Shown: positions 1-6,823 of the stretch, piece by piece | Position numbering within the stretch: position 1 is the first letter of the stretch | How the letters are laid out: every line of letters begins with the position of its first letter | Origin: an uncultured Altererythrobacter sp. | GTDB lineage: Bacteria > Pseudomonadota > Alphaproteobacteria > Sphingomonadales > Sphingomonadaceae | Direction: 5' to 3' | Length of the DNA: 14,250 nucleotides | NCBI GenBank assembly: GCA_946886175.1 | Contig: CAMPIA010000013.1 | Location: forward strand, 1-14,250 | Made by a program: the position numbers and the translations under genes | The notes under the pieces: generated by a model | Seen by the model: the letters and a program-made list of their open reading frames with translations, nothing else | Database searches by the model: none | Told to the model about the DNA's origin: nothing

Positions 1-4
1 GACG

Positions 5-259
5 ATGGAATTCGACGACCTTCTCCGCCGATATTTCGGCAGCAGCGATCTCGGCGCAATTCCGCCCGCCGCGCTGGCGGCGGGGGTCGAGCGGTGCCAG
101 GTCGATCTCGGGCTCGAGCGCGATCAGGGCAAGCGTTTCGCCTTGTGGGCCATGCTCTACATGCTCGGGGCCGCGCCCGAACTCGGCGCGGTGTTCGAGG
201 ATTCGGCCGAGCGCGAGGCGGCGCGCGATTTCATGGATATGATGGACGGCGCCGGCTAG
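5..259 (+). CDS. Small hypothetical protein (84 aa)
   Basis: I do not recognise this family. The product is 84 residues, acidic and probably all helical, with no signal peptide, clear membrane segment or Cys/His metal site. A Leu/Ala/Met-rich stretch (about residues 44-58, FALWAMLYMLGAAPELG) could be a buried helix. The C-terminus is Asp/Met-rich (FMDMMDGAG). The ATG lies four bases inside the window, so its ribosome site and possible upstream in-frame starts cannot be seen. Codon use matches the neighbouring genes. It converges on the PilZ-domain gene with 24 bp between the two stop codons, and I see only very short hairpins in that gap. It is probably a conserved lineage-specific small cytoplasmic protein, but no function can be assigned. 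Confidence 0.6.
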   Translation: MEFDDLLRRYFGSSDLGAIPPAALAAGVERCQVDLGLERDQGKRFALWAMLYMLGAAPELGAVFEDSAEREAARDFMDMMDGAG

Positions 260-283
260 CTGGTTCGCTATCGGGCTTCGACC

Positions 284-823
284 CTAGACGTCGCAGTCGG
301 CCACTTTGCGCAGCGCCTGGCCGGCGATGTCGAGCGCCTGCAGCCTTGTGCCGTAGCGGGCGACGACGGCGGGATCGTCGGCCAGGTCGTCGGCGAGCGC
401 GTCGATCGCGCGGGCAAGCCGCCTGAAATCGAGCGCGCTCGGCATCTGCGAATGGAGCGGCGCGGCGCGCGGCGCGGGCGGCGACACATGCGCGGCATCC
501 TTGATCCGCTGAAAGGTTTCATCGACCTGCTGCTGCGCCGATTGGCCGCCCGGGAGCCATTTGGCGACGTGGACCTTGGCCTCGAAGTGCAGGCCGGCCT
601 TGCCCGCCTCGGTCCAGACGACCTTGCCGCTGATCGAATCCTCGCCGCGCCGGAGCATGACGAGTTCGCCGGGCATCGGCAGCGCCTTGGCTTCGATCAG
701 CGCGCCGCTGGGGGAGAGGTTTCGTATTCTGACGGGGCCCGAAGCGGTCGAGGCCGAGATCGCGGCCATCACGAACATGTTGGTGCGTGGCTCGCTACGA
801 GCACAGCTTGTTTGGGCGACCAC
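284..823 (-). CDS. PilZ-domain protein with C-terminal helical extension
   Basis: This is a 179-residue PilZ-domain protein, a family that commonly binds cyclic di-GMP and relays it to motility, adhesion or exopolysaccharide functions. The two hallmark motifs are visible: RxxxR as RSEPR (residues 9-13) and the (D/N)xSxxG element as NLSPSG (35-40), followed by beta-strand-like sequence (LVMLRRGEDSISGKVVW). I chose the GTG start because it has GGAGGA seven bases upstream, and because starting at the next Met (residue 16) would remove RxxxR. Residues about 85-179 form a separate Ala/Asp-rich, probably helical tail linked by a Pro/Ala segment. I do not recognise that tail. It lies 70 bp downstream of the YhhQ-type gene on the same strand and may be co-transcribed. 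Binding of c-di-GMP is inferred from the motifs; the partner is unknown. Confidence 0.8.
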   Translation of the reverse strand: MVAQTSCARSEPRTNMFVMAAISASTASGPVRIRNLSPSGALIEAKALPMPGELVMLRRGEDSISGKVVWTEAGKAGLHFEAKVHVAKWLPGGQSAQQQVDETFQRIKDAAHVSPPAPRAAPLHSQMPSALDFRRLARAIDALADDLADDPAVVARYGTRLQALDIAGQALRKVADCDV

Positions 824-830
824 GTCGACT

Positions 831-836
831 TCCTCC
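831..836 (-). promoter_or_regulatory. Shine-Dalgarno site fixing the GTG start of the PilZ gene
   Basis: On the minus strand GGAGGA lies seven bases before the GTG at 823-821. It is a near-ideal ribosome site and supports the longer PilZ protein that contains the RxxxR motif. Confidence 0.65.
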
Positions 837-874
837 GCTGACAGCGGTCTGCCAGCATCATGGTTACGAAATCC

Positions 875-895
875 TTCCCTGGCGCGGGAATTTTT
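875..895 (+). terminator. Small hairpin with T5 tail, orientation opposite to genes
   Basis: TTCCC (875-879) and GGGAA (886-890) form a perfect five-pair stem around a six-base loop, followed by TTTTT (891-895). Read on the plus strand this has the form of a weak intrinsic terminator, yet both flanking genes run on the minus strand and the T-run overlaps the stop codon of the yhhQ-type gene. It could limit antisense transcription, act as a 3' hairpin for the minus-strand message, or be chance. Confidence 0.25.
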
Positions 896-1577
896 ACGCG
901 ATCGGCTGGCGATCGAGCCGCCGCGCGAGCTTGACCGCGAGCGCGATCAGGAACGGCACGAGCACGAACGAGAGCACGATCTTGGCCAGCGCCTGGCCCG
1001 CGATCAGCGATCCGATCTCGCGCTCGCCGCCGAACGCCAGGGTGATGAAGATCACCGAATCGATCGCCTGGCTCAGCGCCGAGGCGATCGCGCCGCGGAT
1101 CATCAGGCCCATGCTCCCTTTCCCCTCGCCATCGCCGCGCAGCTTCGAGAATATCCACACGTTGAGCAGCAGCGAGACGAGATAGGCGACCGGTCCCGCG
1201 GCCATGATCCGCGGGGTCGTCGCGTGGATCAACTGGAACGCTTCCAGCCCCTCGGGCCACATCGCCGGGTCGGCGGGCAGGCGCAGCACCAGCAGGATCA
1301 GGACGATCGACACGGCGAGCGGCAGGAAGCCCCACACGACCAGCCGGTTCGCCATCGCGGACCCGTGCAGCTGCGCGGTCGCGCTGGAGAGCACCACGAG
1401 GATCAGGAAGGCGAAGATCCCCGCCTCGACCCCGAGCGAGGTGGGCCAGAGCATGACCTGCTTGACCGCAAGAAACCCGGCCAGAACCGTCATCCCGCCA
1501 TAGAGCAGCGCGAAAAGGAACAGCGACCTGGTGATGGGCGTTTGCGCGATCGGGGCGGCGGCGGGTGCGTCGTTCAT
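894..1577 (-). CDS. yhhQ: Queuosine precursor transporter, YhhQ/VUT family
   Basis: A 227-residue integral membrane protein of the YhhQ (vitamin uptake-like, DUF165) family, which imports the queuosine precursors preQ0/preQ1 for modification of tRNA position 34. About six hydrophobic segments are visible, near residues 17-40, 51-68, 79-99, 125-144, 162-183 and 190-216. The conserved family pattern is present as SALSQAIDSVIFITLAF (166-182). Length matches the family (E. coli YhhQ is about 220 residues). The start is an ATG with a modest AGG-type ribosome site. The gene is divergent from the CNT nucleoside transporter across a short gap and is followed by the PilZ gene on the same strand. I looked for a preQ1 riboswitch in the leader and did not see one. 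The substrate is inferred from the family. Confidence 0.83.
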   Translation of the reverse strand: MNDAPAAAPIAQTPITRSLFLFALLYGGMTVLAGFLAVKQVMLWPTSLGVEAGIFAFLILVVLSSATAQLHGSAMANRLVVWGFLPLAVSIVLILLVLRLPADPAMWPEGLEAFQLIHATTPRIMAAGPVAYLVSLLLNVWIFSKLRGDGEGKGSMGLMIRGAIASALSQAIDSVIFITLAFGGEREIGSLIAGQALAKIVLSFVLVPFLIALAVKLARRLDRQPIA

Positions 1578-1705
1578 GAAATTCGCCTATTGTCTCGCAC
1601 GCGAAAAGGGAAGCGTGGCTAAGCGCGCCCGCGCGTTTGACTGTGGATGCGAGGCAGGCAAGAGAGCGGCTTTGCCATTCCCCGCGCGAACGGATTTTCC
1701 GCACG

Positions 1706-3016
1706 ATGCATCCAGTCCTCACCAGCCTGCTCGGGATCGTCGCGATCCTGGCGCTCGCCTTCCTGCTCTCGACCGGCAAGCGGCGCATCCGCCTGCGCGT
1801 GGTCGGCGCGGCATTCGCGCTCCAGGCGCTGCTCGCGTTCATCGTCCTGCGCACGCCGTGGGGCGTCGCCGCGATCAAGGGTATGTCGAACGGGGTCGCG
1901 GCGCTGCTCTCCTACGCCAACGAGGGCACCGAATTCCTGTTCGGCGTGGACAACCCGCTCGCCAACACGTTTGCACTCGGCGCACTGCCGGTGATCGTGT
2001 TCTTCGCCGCGCTGGTCTCGATCCTCTACTATCTGGGGATCATGCAGCGCGTGGTGCGCTGGGTCGGCGGAGCGATCGGGTGGGTCACCGGGATCAGCCA
2101 GGTCGAATCGCTCGGCGCGGCGGCGAACATCTTCGTCGGCCAGAGCGAGAGCCCGCTGGTCGTGCGCCCCTATCTCGCCGCGCTCGCGCCGAGCCGCCTG
2201 TTCACGCTGATGACGGTGGGCATGGCGGGCGTCGCGGGCACGATCCTCGCGGCTTATGCCGGATTGCTGGGGCAGGAATACCTGCCGTTCCTGCTCGCCG
2301 CGGCGTTCATGTCGGCACCGGGCGGCATCCTGATGGCCAAGATCATCATGCCCGACGAGGCCGAGTCCACGACCGAGGCGGAAGGCGCGCTGGCCCTGCC
2401 GCACAGCCGCATCAGCTCCGAAGGCCCCGCCTCTCTGGTCGAAGGCGGCAAGGCGCACGAAGTCGCGGTGGCCGAGACGTTCGAGGAAGGGCAGCGCCCC
2501 GCCAATGTGATCGAGGCCGCCGCACAAGGCGCGCAGACGGGCGTCAAGCTGGCGGTTGCGGTCGGCGCTATGGTGCTCGCCTTCGTCGCGCTGGTGGCGC
2601 TCGCCAACGGGTTGCTCGGCTGGGTCGGGGGGCTGTTCGACTACCCCGCGCTGTCGTTCCAGCAGGTGCTCGGCTGGGTCTTCGCGCCGATCATGTACCT
2701 GATCGGGATCGCCGACTGGAACCAGGCGCAGATCGCCGGCGGGCTGTTCGGGACCAAAGTCGTGCTCAACGAATTCGTCGCTTTCATCGAACTCGGCCAG
2801 CTGCAGGGGCTGGAGGATCGCAGCCGCGCGATCGTGACCTTCGCGCTGTGCGGGTTCGCCAATTTTTCCTCGATTGCGATCCAGATGGCGGTTACGGGCG
2901 GACTGGCTCCGAATCAGCGCCCGGTCATCGCGAAGCTCGGCCTGCGCGCGCTCGCTGCGGGCAGTCTCGCCAACCTGATGAGCGCGGCGCTGGCGGGCCT
3001 GTTCCTGCCCTATTGA
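1706..3016 (+). CDS. Concentrative nucleoside transporter (CNT/NupC family)
   Basis: A 436-residue inner-membrane symporter of the CNT family, importing nucleosides with Na+ or H+. Characteristic segments are visible: GQSESPLVVRPYL (145-157, equivalent to the family's GQTEAPLLIRPY helical hairpin that touches nucleoside and cation), GTKVVLNEFVAF (349-360, containing the conserved NEF glutamate) and ALCGFANFSSIAIQ (380-393). Most of the protein is hydrophobic helices; a hydrophilic insert spans about 216-275. I chose the ATG at 1706; an in-frame TTG at 1637 would add 23 charged residues unlike CNT N-termini. Neither start has a strong ribosome site. The oxygenase gene follows after 10 bp, suggesting one transcript. 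The exact nucleoside preference cannot be read from sequence alone. Confidence 0.9.
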   Translation: MHPVLTSLLGIVAILALAFLLSTGKRRIRLRVVGAAFALQALLAFIVLRTPWGVAAIKGMSNGVAALLSYANEGTEFLFGVDNPLANTFALGALPVIVFFAALVSILYYLGIMQRVVRWVGGAIGWVTGISQVESLGAAANIFVGQSESPLVVRPYLAALAPSRLFTLMTVGMAGVAGTILAAYAGLLGQEYLPFLLAAAFMSAPGGILMAKIIMPDEAESTTEAEGALALPHSRISSEGPASLVEGGKAHEVAVAETFEEGQRPANVIEAAAQGAQTGVKLAVAVGAMVLAFVALVALANGLLGWVGGLFDYPALSFQQVLGWVFAPIMYLIGIADWNQAQIAGGLFGTKVVLNEFVAFIELGQLQGLEDRSRAIVTFALCGFANFSSIAIQMAVTGGLAPNQRPVIAKLGLRALAAGSLANLMSAALAGLFLPY

Positions 3017-3026
3017 GTCGCAAATC

Positions 3027-3956
3027 ATGTCCGAGATCGCCTCCGTTTCCATCGCCCGTCCGCTCGAGGAAGTCGCCGAGGAGATCGGCGAGAGCTTCGA
3101 GGAATACGGCTTCGCGGTGATCCGCGACCACGGTATTCCGCCCGCGCTGATCGCGAAGGCGGAAGCGCTGTCGAAGGCGTTCTTCGCGCTGCCCGACGCG
3201 GTCAAGCGCGCCTACCACATCCCCGGCGGCGGCGGCGCGCGCGGCTATACCCCGTTCGGGACCGAGAAGGCCAAGGACGCGGCGGTCCACGACCTCAAGG
3301 AATTCTGGCACGTCGGGCGCGATCTGCCCGAGGGGCACCCGCTCGCCGAATATATGGCGCCCAACCTCTGGCCGAGCGAGGTCGAGGGTTTCGAGGCGAC
3401 CTTCGCCGCGCTCTATGCCGCCTTCGAGAAGGCCGGCGCGCGCGTGCTCGAGGCGATCGCGCTGCATCTCGGCCTGCCGCGCGACTGGTTCGCCGGCACG
3501 GTGGAAGACGGCAACTCGGTCATGCGGCTGCTCCACTATCCGCCGCTCACCGGCGCCGATGTCGAAGGCGCGATCCGCGCCGCGGCGCACGGCGACATCA
3601 ACACCATCACGCTGTTGCTGGGTGCGGAAGAAGCCGGGCTCGAGCTGCTCACCGCAAGCGGCGAGTGGAAGGCGGTCGCGCCGCCGGAAGGCGCGCTGGT
3701 GGTCAACATCGGCGACATGCTCGAGCGGCTGACCAACGGCAAGCTGCGCTCCACCACCCACCGCGTGGTCAATCCGCGCGGCGAGGCGGCCTACCGCTCG
3801 CGCTATTCGATGCCGTTCTTTCTCCACTTCCGGCCCGACTTTGCGATCGAGACGCTGGAAAGCTGCATCGATCCCGAATCGCCCGACGCGCATCCGGCGC
3901 CGATTTCGAGCCACGAGTTCCTGTTGCAGCGGCTGCGCGAGATCAACCTCGCCTGA
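3027..3956 (+). CDS. Isopenicillin N synthase-family Fe(II)/2-oxoglutarate oxygenase
   Basis: A 309-residue cytoplasmic non-heme iron oxygenase. The N-terminal DIOX_N-like part includes EEYGFAVIRDHGI (residues 25-37), typical of the family. The C-terminal jelly-roll carries the full metal triad: His188 and Asp190 (HGD) and His245 (STTHRVVNP). Arg259 and Ser261 (RYS) match the RxS element that binds the carboxylate of 2-oxoglutarate. Length agrees with family members (about 300-350). The gene lies 10 bp after the nucleoside transporter and ends with a likely terminator about 60 bp later. The family is broad (IPNS, ACC oxidase, flavonoid and gibberellin oxygenases, fungal thymine 7-hydroxylase), so the substrate is unknown. 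From context a nucleoside or nucleobase is plausible; beta-lactam synthesis is not suggested, as no partner genes are present. Confidence 0.88.
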   Translation: MSEIASVSIARPLEEVAEEIGESFEEYGFAVIRDHGIPPALIAKAEALSKAFFALPDAVKRAYHIPGGGGARGYTPFGTEKAKDAAVHDLKEFWHVGRDLPEGHPLAEYMAPNLWPSEVEGFEATFAALYAAFEKAGARVLEAIALHLGLPRDWFAGTVEDGNSVMRLLHYPPLTGADVEGAIRAAAHGDINTITLLLGAEEAGLELLTASGEWKAVAPPEGALVVNIGDMLERLTNGKLRSTTHRVVNPRGEAAYRSRYSMPFFLHFRPDFAIETLESCIDPESPDAHPAPISSHEFLLQRLREINLA

Positions 3957-4016
3957 TTCGGTGGCCGACTTTCCACAACGCGGCAAAATTTCACGCGATG
4001 TTGCATTGCGGCAACA

Positions 4017-4045
4017 GCCGAAAACGTAAGGTTTTCTGCGGCTTT
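4017..4045 (+). terminator. Candidate intrinsic terminator after the oxygenase gene
   Basis: GCCG-AAAAC (4017-4025) can pair with GTTTT and CGGC (4031-4035, 4039-4042), with a GTAAG loop and a three-base CTG bulge, followed by a short TTT. It sits about 60 bp after the oxygenase stop. A smaller hairpin, GTTGC (4000-4004) with GCAAC (4011-4015), precedes it. The T-tail is short, so termination may be partial. Confidence 0.4.
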
Positions 4046-4084
4046 CCGCTGCGCCGATCGCGGCCCGGTCCGCATCCTGTCGCA

Positions 4085-4120
4085 GTGTCACATTCCTGCA
4101 ACAAAAGCGCCTTCCTAGCG
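4085..4120 (+). promoter_or_regulatory. Candidate Pho box and -10 for the TonB-dependent receptor
   Basis: Two heptamers in direct repeat, GTGTCAC (4085-4091) and CTGCAAC (4096-4102), are separated by four bases (ATTC), giving the 11-bp periodicity of PhoB binding sites. A further CTGTCGC lies at 4077-4083, slightly out of phase. A -10-like element (CCTAGC, within 4113-4120) follows roughly 10-12 bp after the repeat, the usual layout when PhoB replaces the -35. The first heptamer is close to the PhoB half-site consensus and the second is weaker. This is a pattern match by eye and regulation is unproven. Confidence 0.4.
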
Positions 4121-4194
4121 TGGCTGTTCGTGCCTAACGGGGCGCGCATCCAGCTCTTTTCCCCCAACCGAGCCTCAGCGAAGGGATCGTTTTC

Positions 4195-6675
4195 ATGAAG
4201 CTCAAGTACCTCCTGGCCGCCAGCGTCGTCAGCCTTTCGGCCGCGGTCGTGTTTCCGAGCGCGGCCCTTGCCCAGTCGACCGGGTCGGTCGATTTCGAAG
4301 AAGACACCGTGATTGTCGTCACCGGCGAGCGCGCCTCCGATATCGGAGGAATCGACATCCCCGACGAGCCCAAGGCCAAGCAGGTGCTGACTGAGGAGGC
4401 GATCCGCCGTCAGCGCCCCGGCCAGGCGATCAACGACATCATCAATCTGGTTCCGGGCGTCAGCTTCCAGAACAACGATCCGTGGGGTGCGTCGGGCGGG
4501 TCCTTCACGATCCGCGGATTCGCCGACGATCGTATTTCGCAGACCCTCGACGGGCTGCCGCTCAACGATTCCGGCAACTATGCCCTGTACACCAGCCAGC
4601 AGGTCGATCCGGAAATCCTGGAATCGGTGAATGTGAATCTGGGTTCCACCGATGTCGACAGCCCGACCGCATCGGCAGTCGGCGGCACGATCAACCTGCG
4701 GACCAAGGAACCGCTCGATTATTTCCATCTGACGACGTCGCTGTCTTACGGCAACATACTGGCTGAAGGCTCGGGCGATCGGCCCTACATGCGCGGCTTC
4801 GCGATGGTCGATACCGGCGATCTGACCGGGGTGGGAACGAAAGCGTTCTTCTCGGCGAGCTATCTGCGTTACGACAATCCGTTCAACAACTACGGCGTGG
4901 TCGAAAAGCAACAGTACAACGGCCGCATCTTCCAGGAACTGGGCAGCAGCGGCGATTTCGTCGCCGTGGCGGGCCATTACAACGAAGCTCGCAACAACTT
5001 CTTCGGCTCGTTCAACATCCAGGATCTGATGGAGTTCGACAAGAGCGATCGTTTCTACGAGATCGACTACCCCTGCACCGTGGACAGCCTGAACGGCGTG
5101 TTCGAAACGCCCGCGCAGGTCGCGGCCGAGGATTATGTCGATCCGGACGGTGTGAACGGCTGCGGCGCGGAATTCGATCGCCGCTACAACCCCTCCAATA
5201 CCGGCAACATCCGCGGCTCGTCGCGCTTCAGCCTGTCCGACCGGCTGACGCTGACGGTCGACCCCAGCTACCAGTACGTGAAGGCCAACGGCGGCGGCGA
5301 CGAAGAGCTGCTGGAAGGCACGCGCAGCTATAACGGCGTCGAGTACACCGGCTTCCTGCGGGGCGGTTACTACTACGGCCGCGATCTCAACGGCGACGGC
5401 GACATGCTCGACGAGATCAGCGGTTTCGATCCGAGCCAGACGCAGACGCACCGCTACGGCGTGATCAGCAACCTGATCTACGACATCGCCGACGATCATC
5501 GCGTTCGCGTGGCCTACACCTACGACCGTGCGCGTCACCGGCAGACCGGCCAGACCTCGATCGCGCAGCTGAACGGCGAGATTCCGGACGTGTTTCCGGT
5601 GAACGATCCGCTGCTCACTGCGGACGGATTCGCCCTCAACAAGCGCGACCGGCTTTCCTATGCCATTCTGCATCAGGTTTCCGGCGAGTATCGCGGCAAC
5701 TTCGGGCCGCTGACCGCGGTTCTGGGCCTGCGTGCCCCGTTCTTCGAGCGCAAGCTGAACCAGAACTGCTACACCACCAGCGCGTCGGGCTTCGTCGACT
5801 GCTTCGGCGATCTGGATGCAGCCGCTTACGAAGCGGCCAACCCGGCAGCCACGCCGCCGCTGGCGGTCGAATATACGTACGACAAGCTGCTGCCGAATGT
5901 CGGCTTCACCTACGACCTGGGGAACGCGTCGGTCTTCGGCAACTACGCCAAGGGCCTGTCGGTCCCGGGCACGGACGAGCTCTACGATTCGCTCTTCTTC
6001 TTCGGCAAGCAGGACGATTTCCAGCCCGTGCCGGAAACGACCGACAGCTTCGATGTCGGCCTGCGCTATCAGATGGGTGCGCTCCAGGCGCAGGTTGCGG
6101 GCTGGTACACCAAGTACGAGAACCGCCGCGCCATCGCCTATGATCCCGTGCTCGACGAATCGATCGCCCGCAACCTCGGCACGGTCGACAAGTACGGTAT
6201 CGATGTGTCGGTCGCCTACCAGCCGACGCCGACCTCGCTCCTCTACGTGTTCGGATCGTACAACGATTCGGAGATCAAGGACGATGTGCAGGTCGGTGTG
6301 GACGGCGGCGGCGCGCCGATCTTCATCGACACCTCGGGCAACCGCGAGAGCGGTGTTCCGAAGTTCTCGATCGGTGGCCGGGCGCAGTTCGAGTTCGGTC
6401 CGGTGGAGTTCGGCATTCAGGCCAAGCATACCGGTGAGCGCCTGGTGAACGACATCAACTCGCTCGCGGTCGATGGCTACACGCTGGTCGACGCCGATAT
6501 CCGCATCCGATTGGGCGAATACCTCAACGGCCGCGATGCGGCGATCCAGATCAATCTGACGAACATCCTCGACGAATTCTACATCGGCGGGTTCGGCGGC
6601 GATCTGGACGGCGTGGGCTTCGCGCAGATCGGCCCGCCGCGTGCGGCGAGCATCTCGCTCCTGCTGGGCTACTAA
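4195..6675 (+). CDS. TonB-dependent outer-membrane receptor
   Basis: An 826-residue outer-membrane transporter. A signal peptide (residues 1-26) ends in ALA before Gln27. A TonB box (DTVIVVTG, 37-44) is followed by the plug domain (about 55-180, with DIINLVPGVSF and the FTIRGF segment) and a barrel of about 600 residues. Barrel-like alternating strands run to the C-terminus, which ends SLLLGY. AAGGGA eight bases before the ATG serves as ribosome site. Predicted extracellular loops contain two cysteine pairs (C294/C323 and C525/C536) and an EF-hand-like acidic run, DLNGDGDMLDEI (397-408). It has its own promoter region, a candidate Pho box and a strong terminator, so it is likely monocistronic. 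The ligand is unknown; siderophore, sugar, oligopeptide or phosphorus-compound uptake all remain possible. A TonB-like transducer gene follows. Confidence 0.93.
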   Translation: MKLKYLLAASVVSLSAAVVFPSAALAQSTGSVDFEEDTVIVVTGERASDIGGIDIPDEPKAKQVLTEEAIRRQRPGQAINDIINLVPGVSFQNNDPWGASGGSFTIRGFADDRISQTLDGLPLNDSGNYALYTSQQVDPEILESVNVNLGSTDVDSPTASAVGGTINLRTKEPLDYFHLTTSLSYGNILAEGSGDRPYMRGFAMVDTGDLTGVGTKAFFSASYLRYDNPFNNYGVVEKQQYNGRIFQELGSSGDFVAVAGHYNEARNNFFGSFNIQDLMEFDKSDRFYEIDYPCTVDSLNGVFETPAQVAAEDYVDPDGVNGCGAEFDRRYNPSNTGNIRGSSRFSLSDRLTLTVDPSYQYVKANGGGDEELLEGTRSYNGVEYTGFLRGGYYYGRDLNGDGDMLDEISGFDPSQTQTHRYGVISNLIYDIADDHRVRVAYTYDRARHRQTGQTSIAQLNGEIPDVFPVNDPLLTADGFALNKRDRLSYAILHQVSGEYRGNFGPLTAVLGLRAPFFERKLNQNCYTTSASGFVDCFGDLDAAAYEAANPAATPPLAVEYTYDKLLPNVGFTYDLGNASVFGNYAKGLSVPGTDELYDSLFFFGKQDDFQPVPETTDSFDVGLRYQMGALQAQVAGWYTKYENRRAIAYDPVLDESIARNLGTVDKYGIDVSVAYQPTPTSLLYVFGSYNDSEIKDDVQVGVDGGGAPIFIDTSGNRESGVPKFSIGGRAQFEFGPVEFGIQAKHTGERLVNDINSLAVDGYTLVDADIRIRLGEYLNGRDAAIQINLTNILDEFYIGGFGGDLDGVGFAQIGPPRAASISLLLGY

Positions 6676-6713
6676 TCAGCGCACCGCGGCGCGATAGCGT
6701 CGCTTGGCGAGGC

Positions 6714-6747
6714 AGCGGCGGCGTCCTTTTCGAAGGGCGCCGCCGTT
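6714..6747 (+). terminator. Strong hairpin terminator after the TonB-dependent receptor
   Basis: Arms 6716-6728 and 6733-6745 form a 13-pair stem with a single G.U wobble (6724 with 6737) and a TTCG tetraloop (6729-6732). Two further pairs are possible at the base (6714-6715 with 6746-6747). It begins about 40 bp after the receptor stop and runs into pyrimidine-rich TTCCTGCTTCTG rather than a pure T-run. The stem strength and location make it a convincing end of the receptor transcript. Confidence 0.75.
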
Positions 6748-6802
6748 CCTGCTTCTGTGCGCCAGTTTTGGGGAACCGGCGCTGCGCGTCGCCGCTTTTG
6801 CC

Positions 6803-6814
6803 AGGAGGAGGAGG
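6803..6814 (+). promoter_or_regulatory. Repeated Shine-Dalgarno that sets the TonB start
   Basis: AGGAGGAGGAGG lies nine bases before the ATG at 6824. It selects that start over longer in-frame reading from further upstream, which would add an Arg-rich segment with no ribosome site and overlap the region just after the receptor terminator. Confidence 0.7.
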
Positions 6815-6823
6815 CGGCGGCCG

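Noticed and set aside
184..194. Missing lysine in the phosphate loop of the acyl-AMP ligase (ligase residues 184-194) as a sign of inactivity
   Set aside because: The STR-P-G form of this loop occurs in characterised mycobacterial fatty acyl-AMP ligases, and the catalytic Lys near the C-terminus is present. The positions given here are protein residues.
257..287. Short stems in the convergent gap between the first two genes as a bidirectional terminator
   Set aside because: TAGC/GCTA and GGG/CCC stems are only three to four pairs with no T-run, so they are too weak to call.
561..1622. Plus-strand open frame of about 353 codons with Arg/Asp/His-rich translation
   Set aside because: It is antisense to the YhhQ-type and PilZ genes, both of which have clear motifs. 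The charged repeats are shadows of membrane-protein codons.
1578..1636. Possible preQ1 riboswitch in the leader of the YhhQ-type gene
   Set aside because: Only a weak CACGC/GCGTG stem is present; I see no preQ1 aptamer core or A-rich tail, and the leader is short.
1637..1642. TTGACT, an ideal -35-like hexamer (also a possible TTG start for the nucleoside transporter)
   Set aside because: No convincing -10 lies 16-18 bp downstream, and the extra 23 residues from a TTG start do not resemble CNT N-termini.
3991..6429. Very long open frame (about 812 codons) on the minus strand opposite the TonB-dependent receptor
   Set aside because: It is antisense to a gene with signal peptide, TonB box and barrel features. 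Its translation is low-complexity Val/Ala/Arg-rich with no recognisable motif, as expected from high-GC codon structure.
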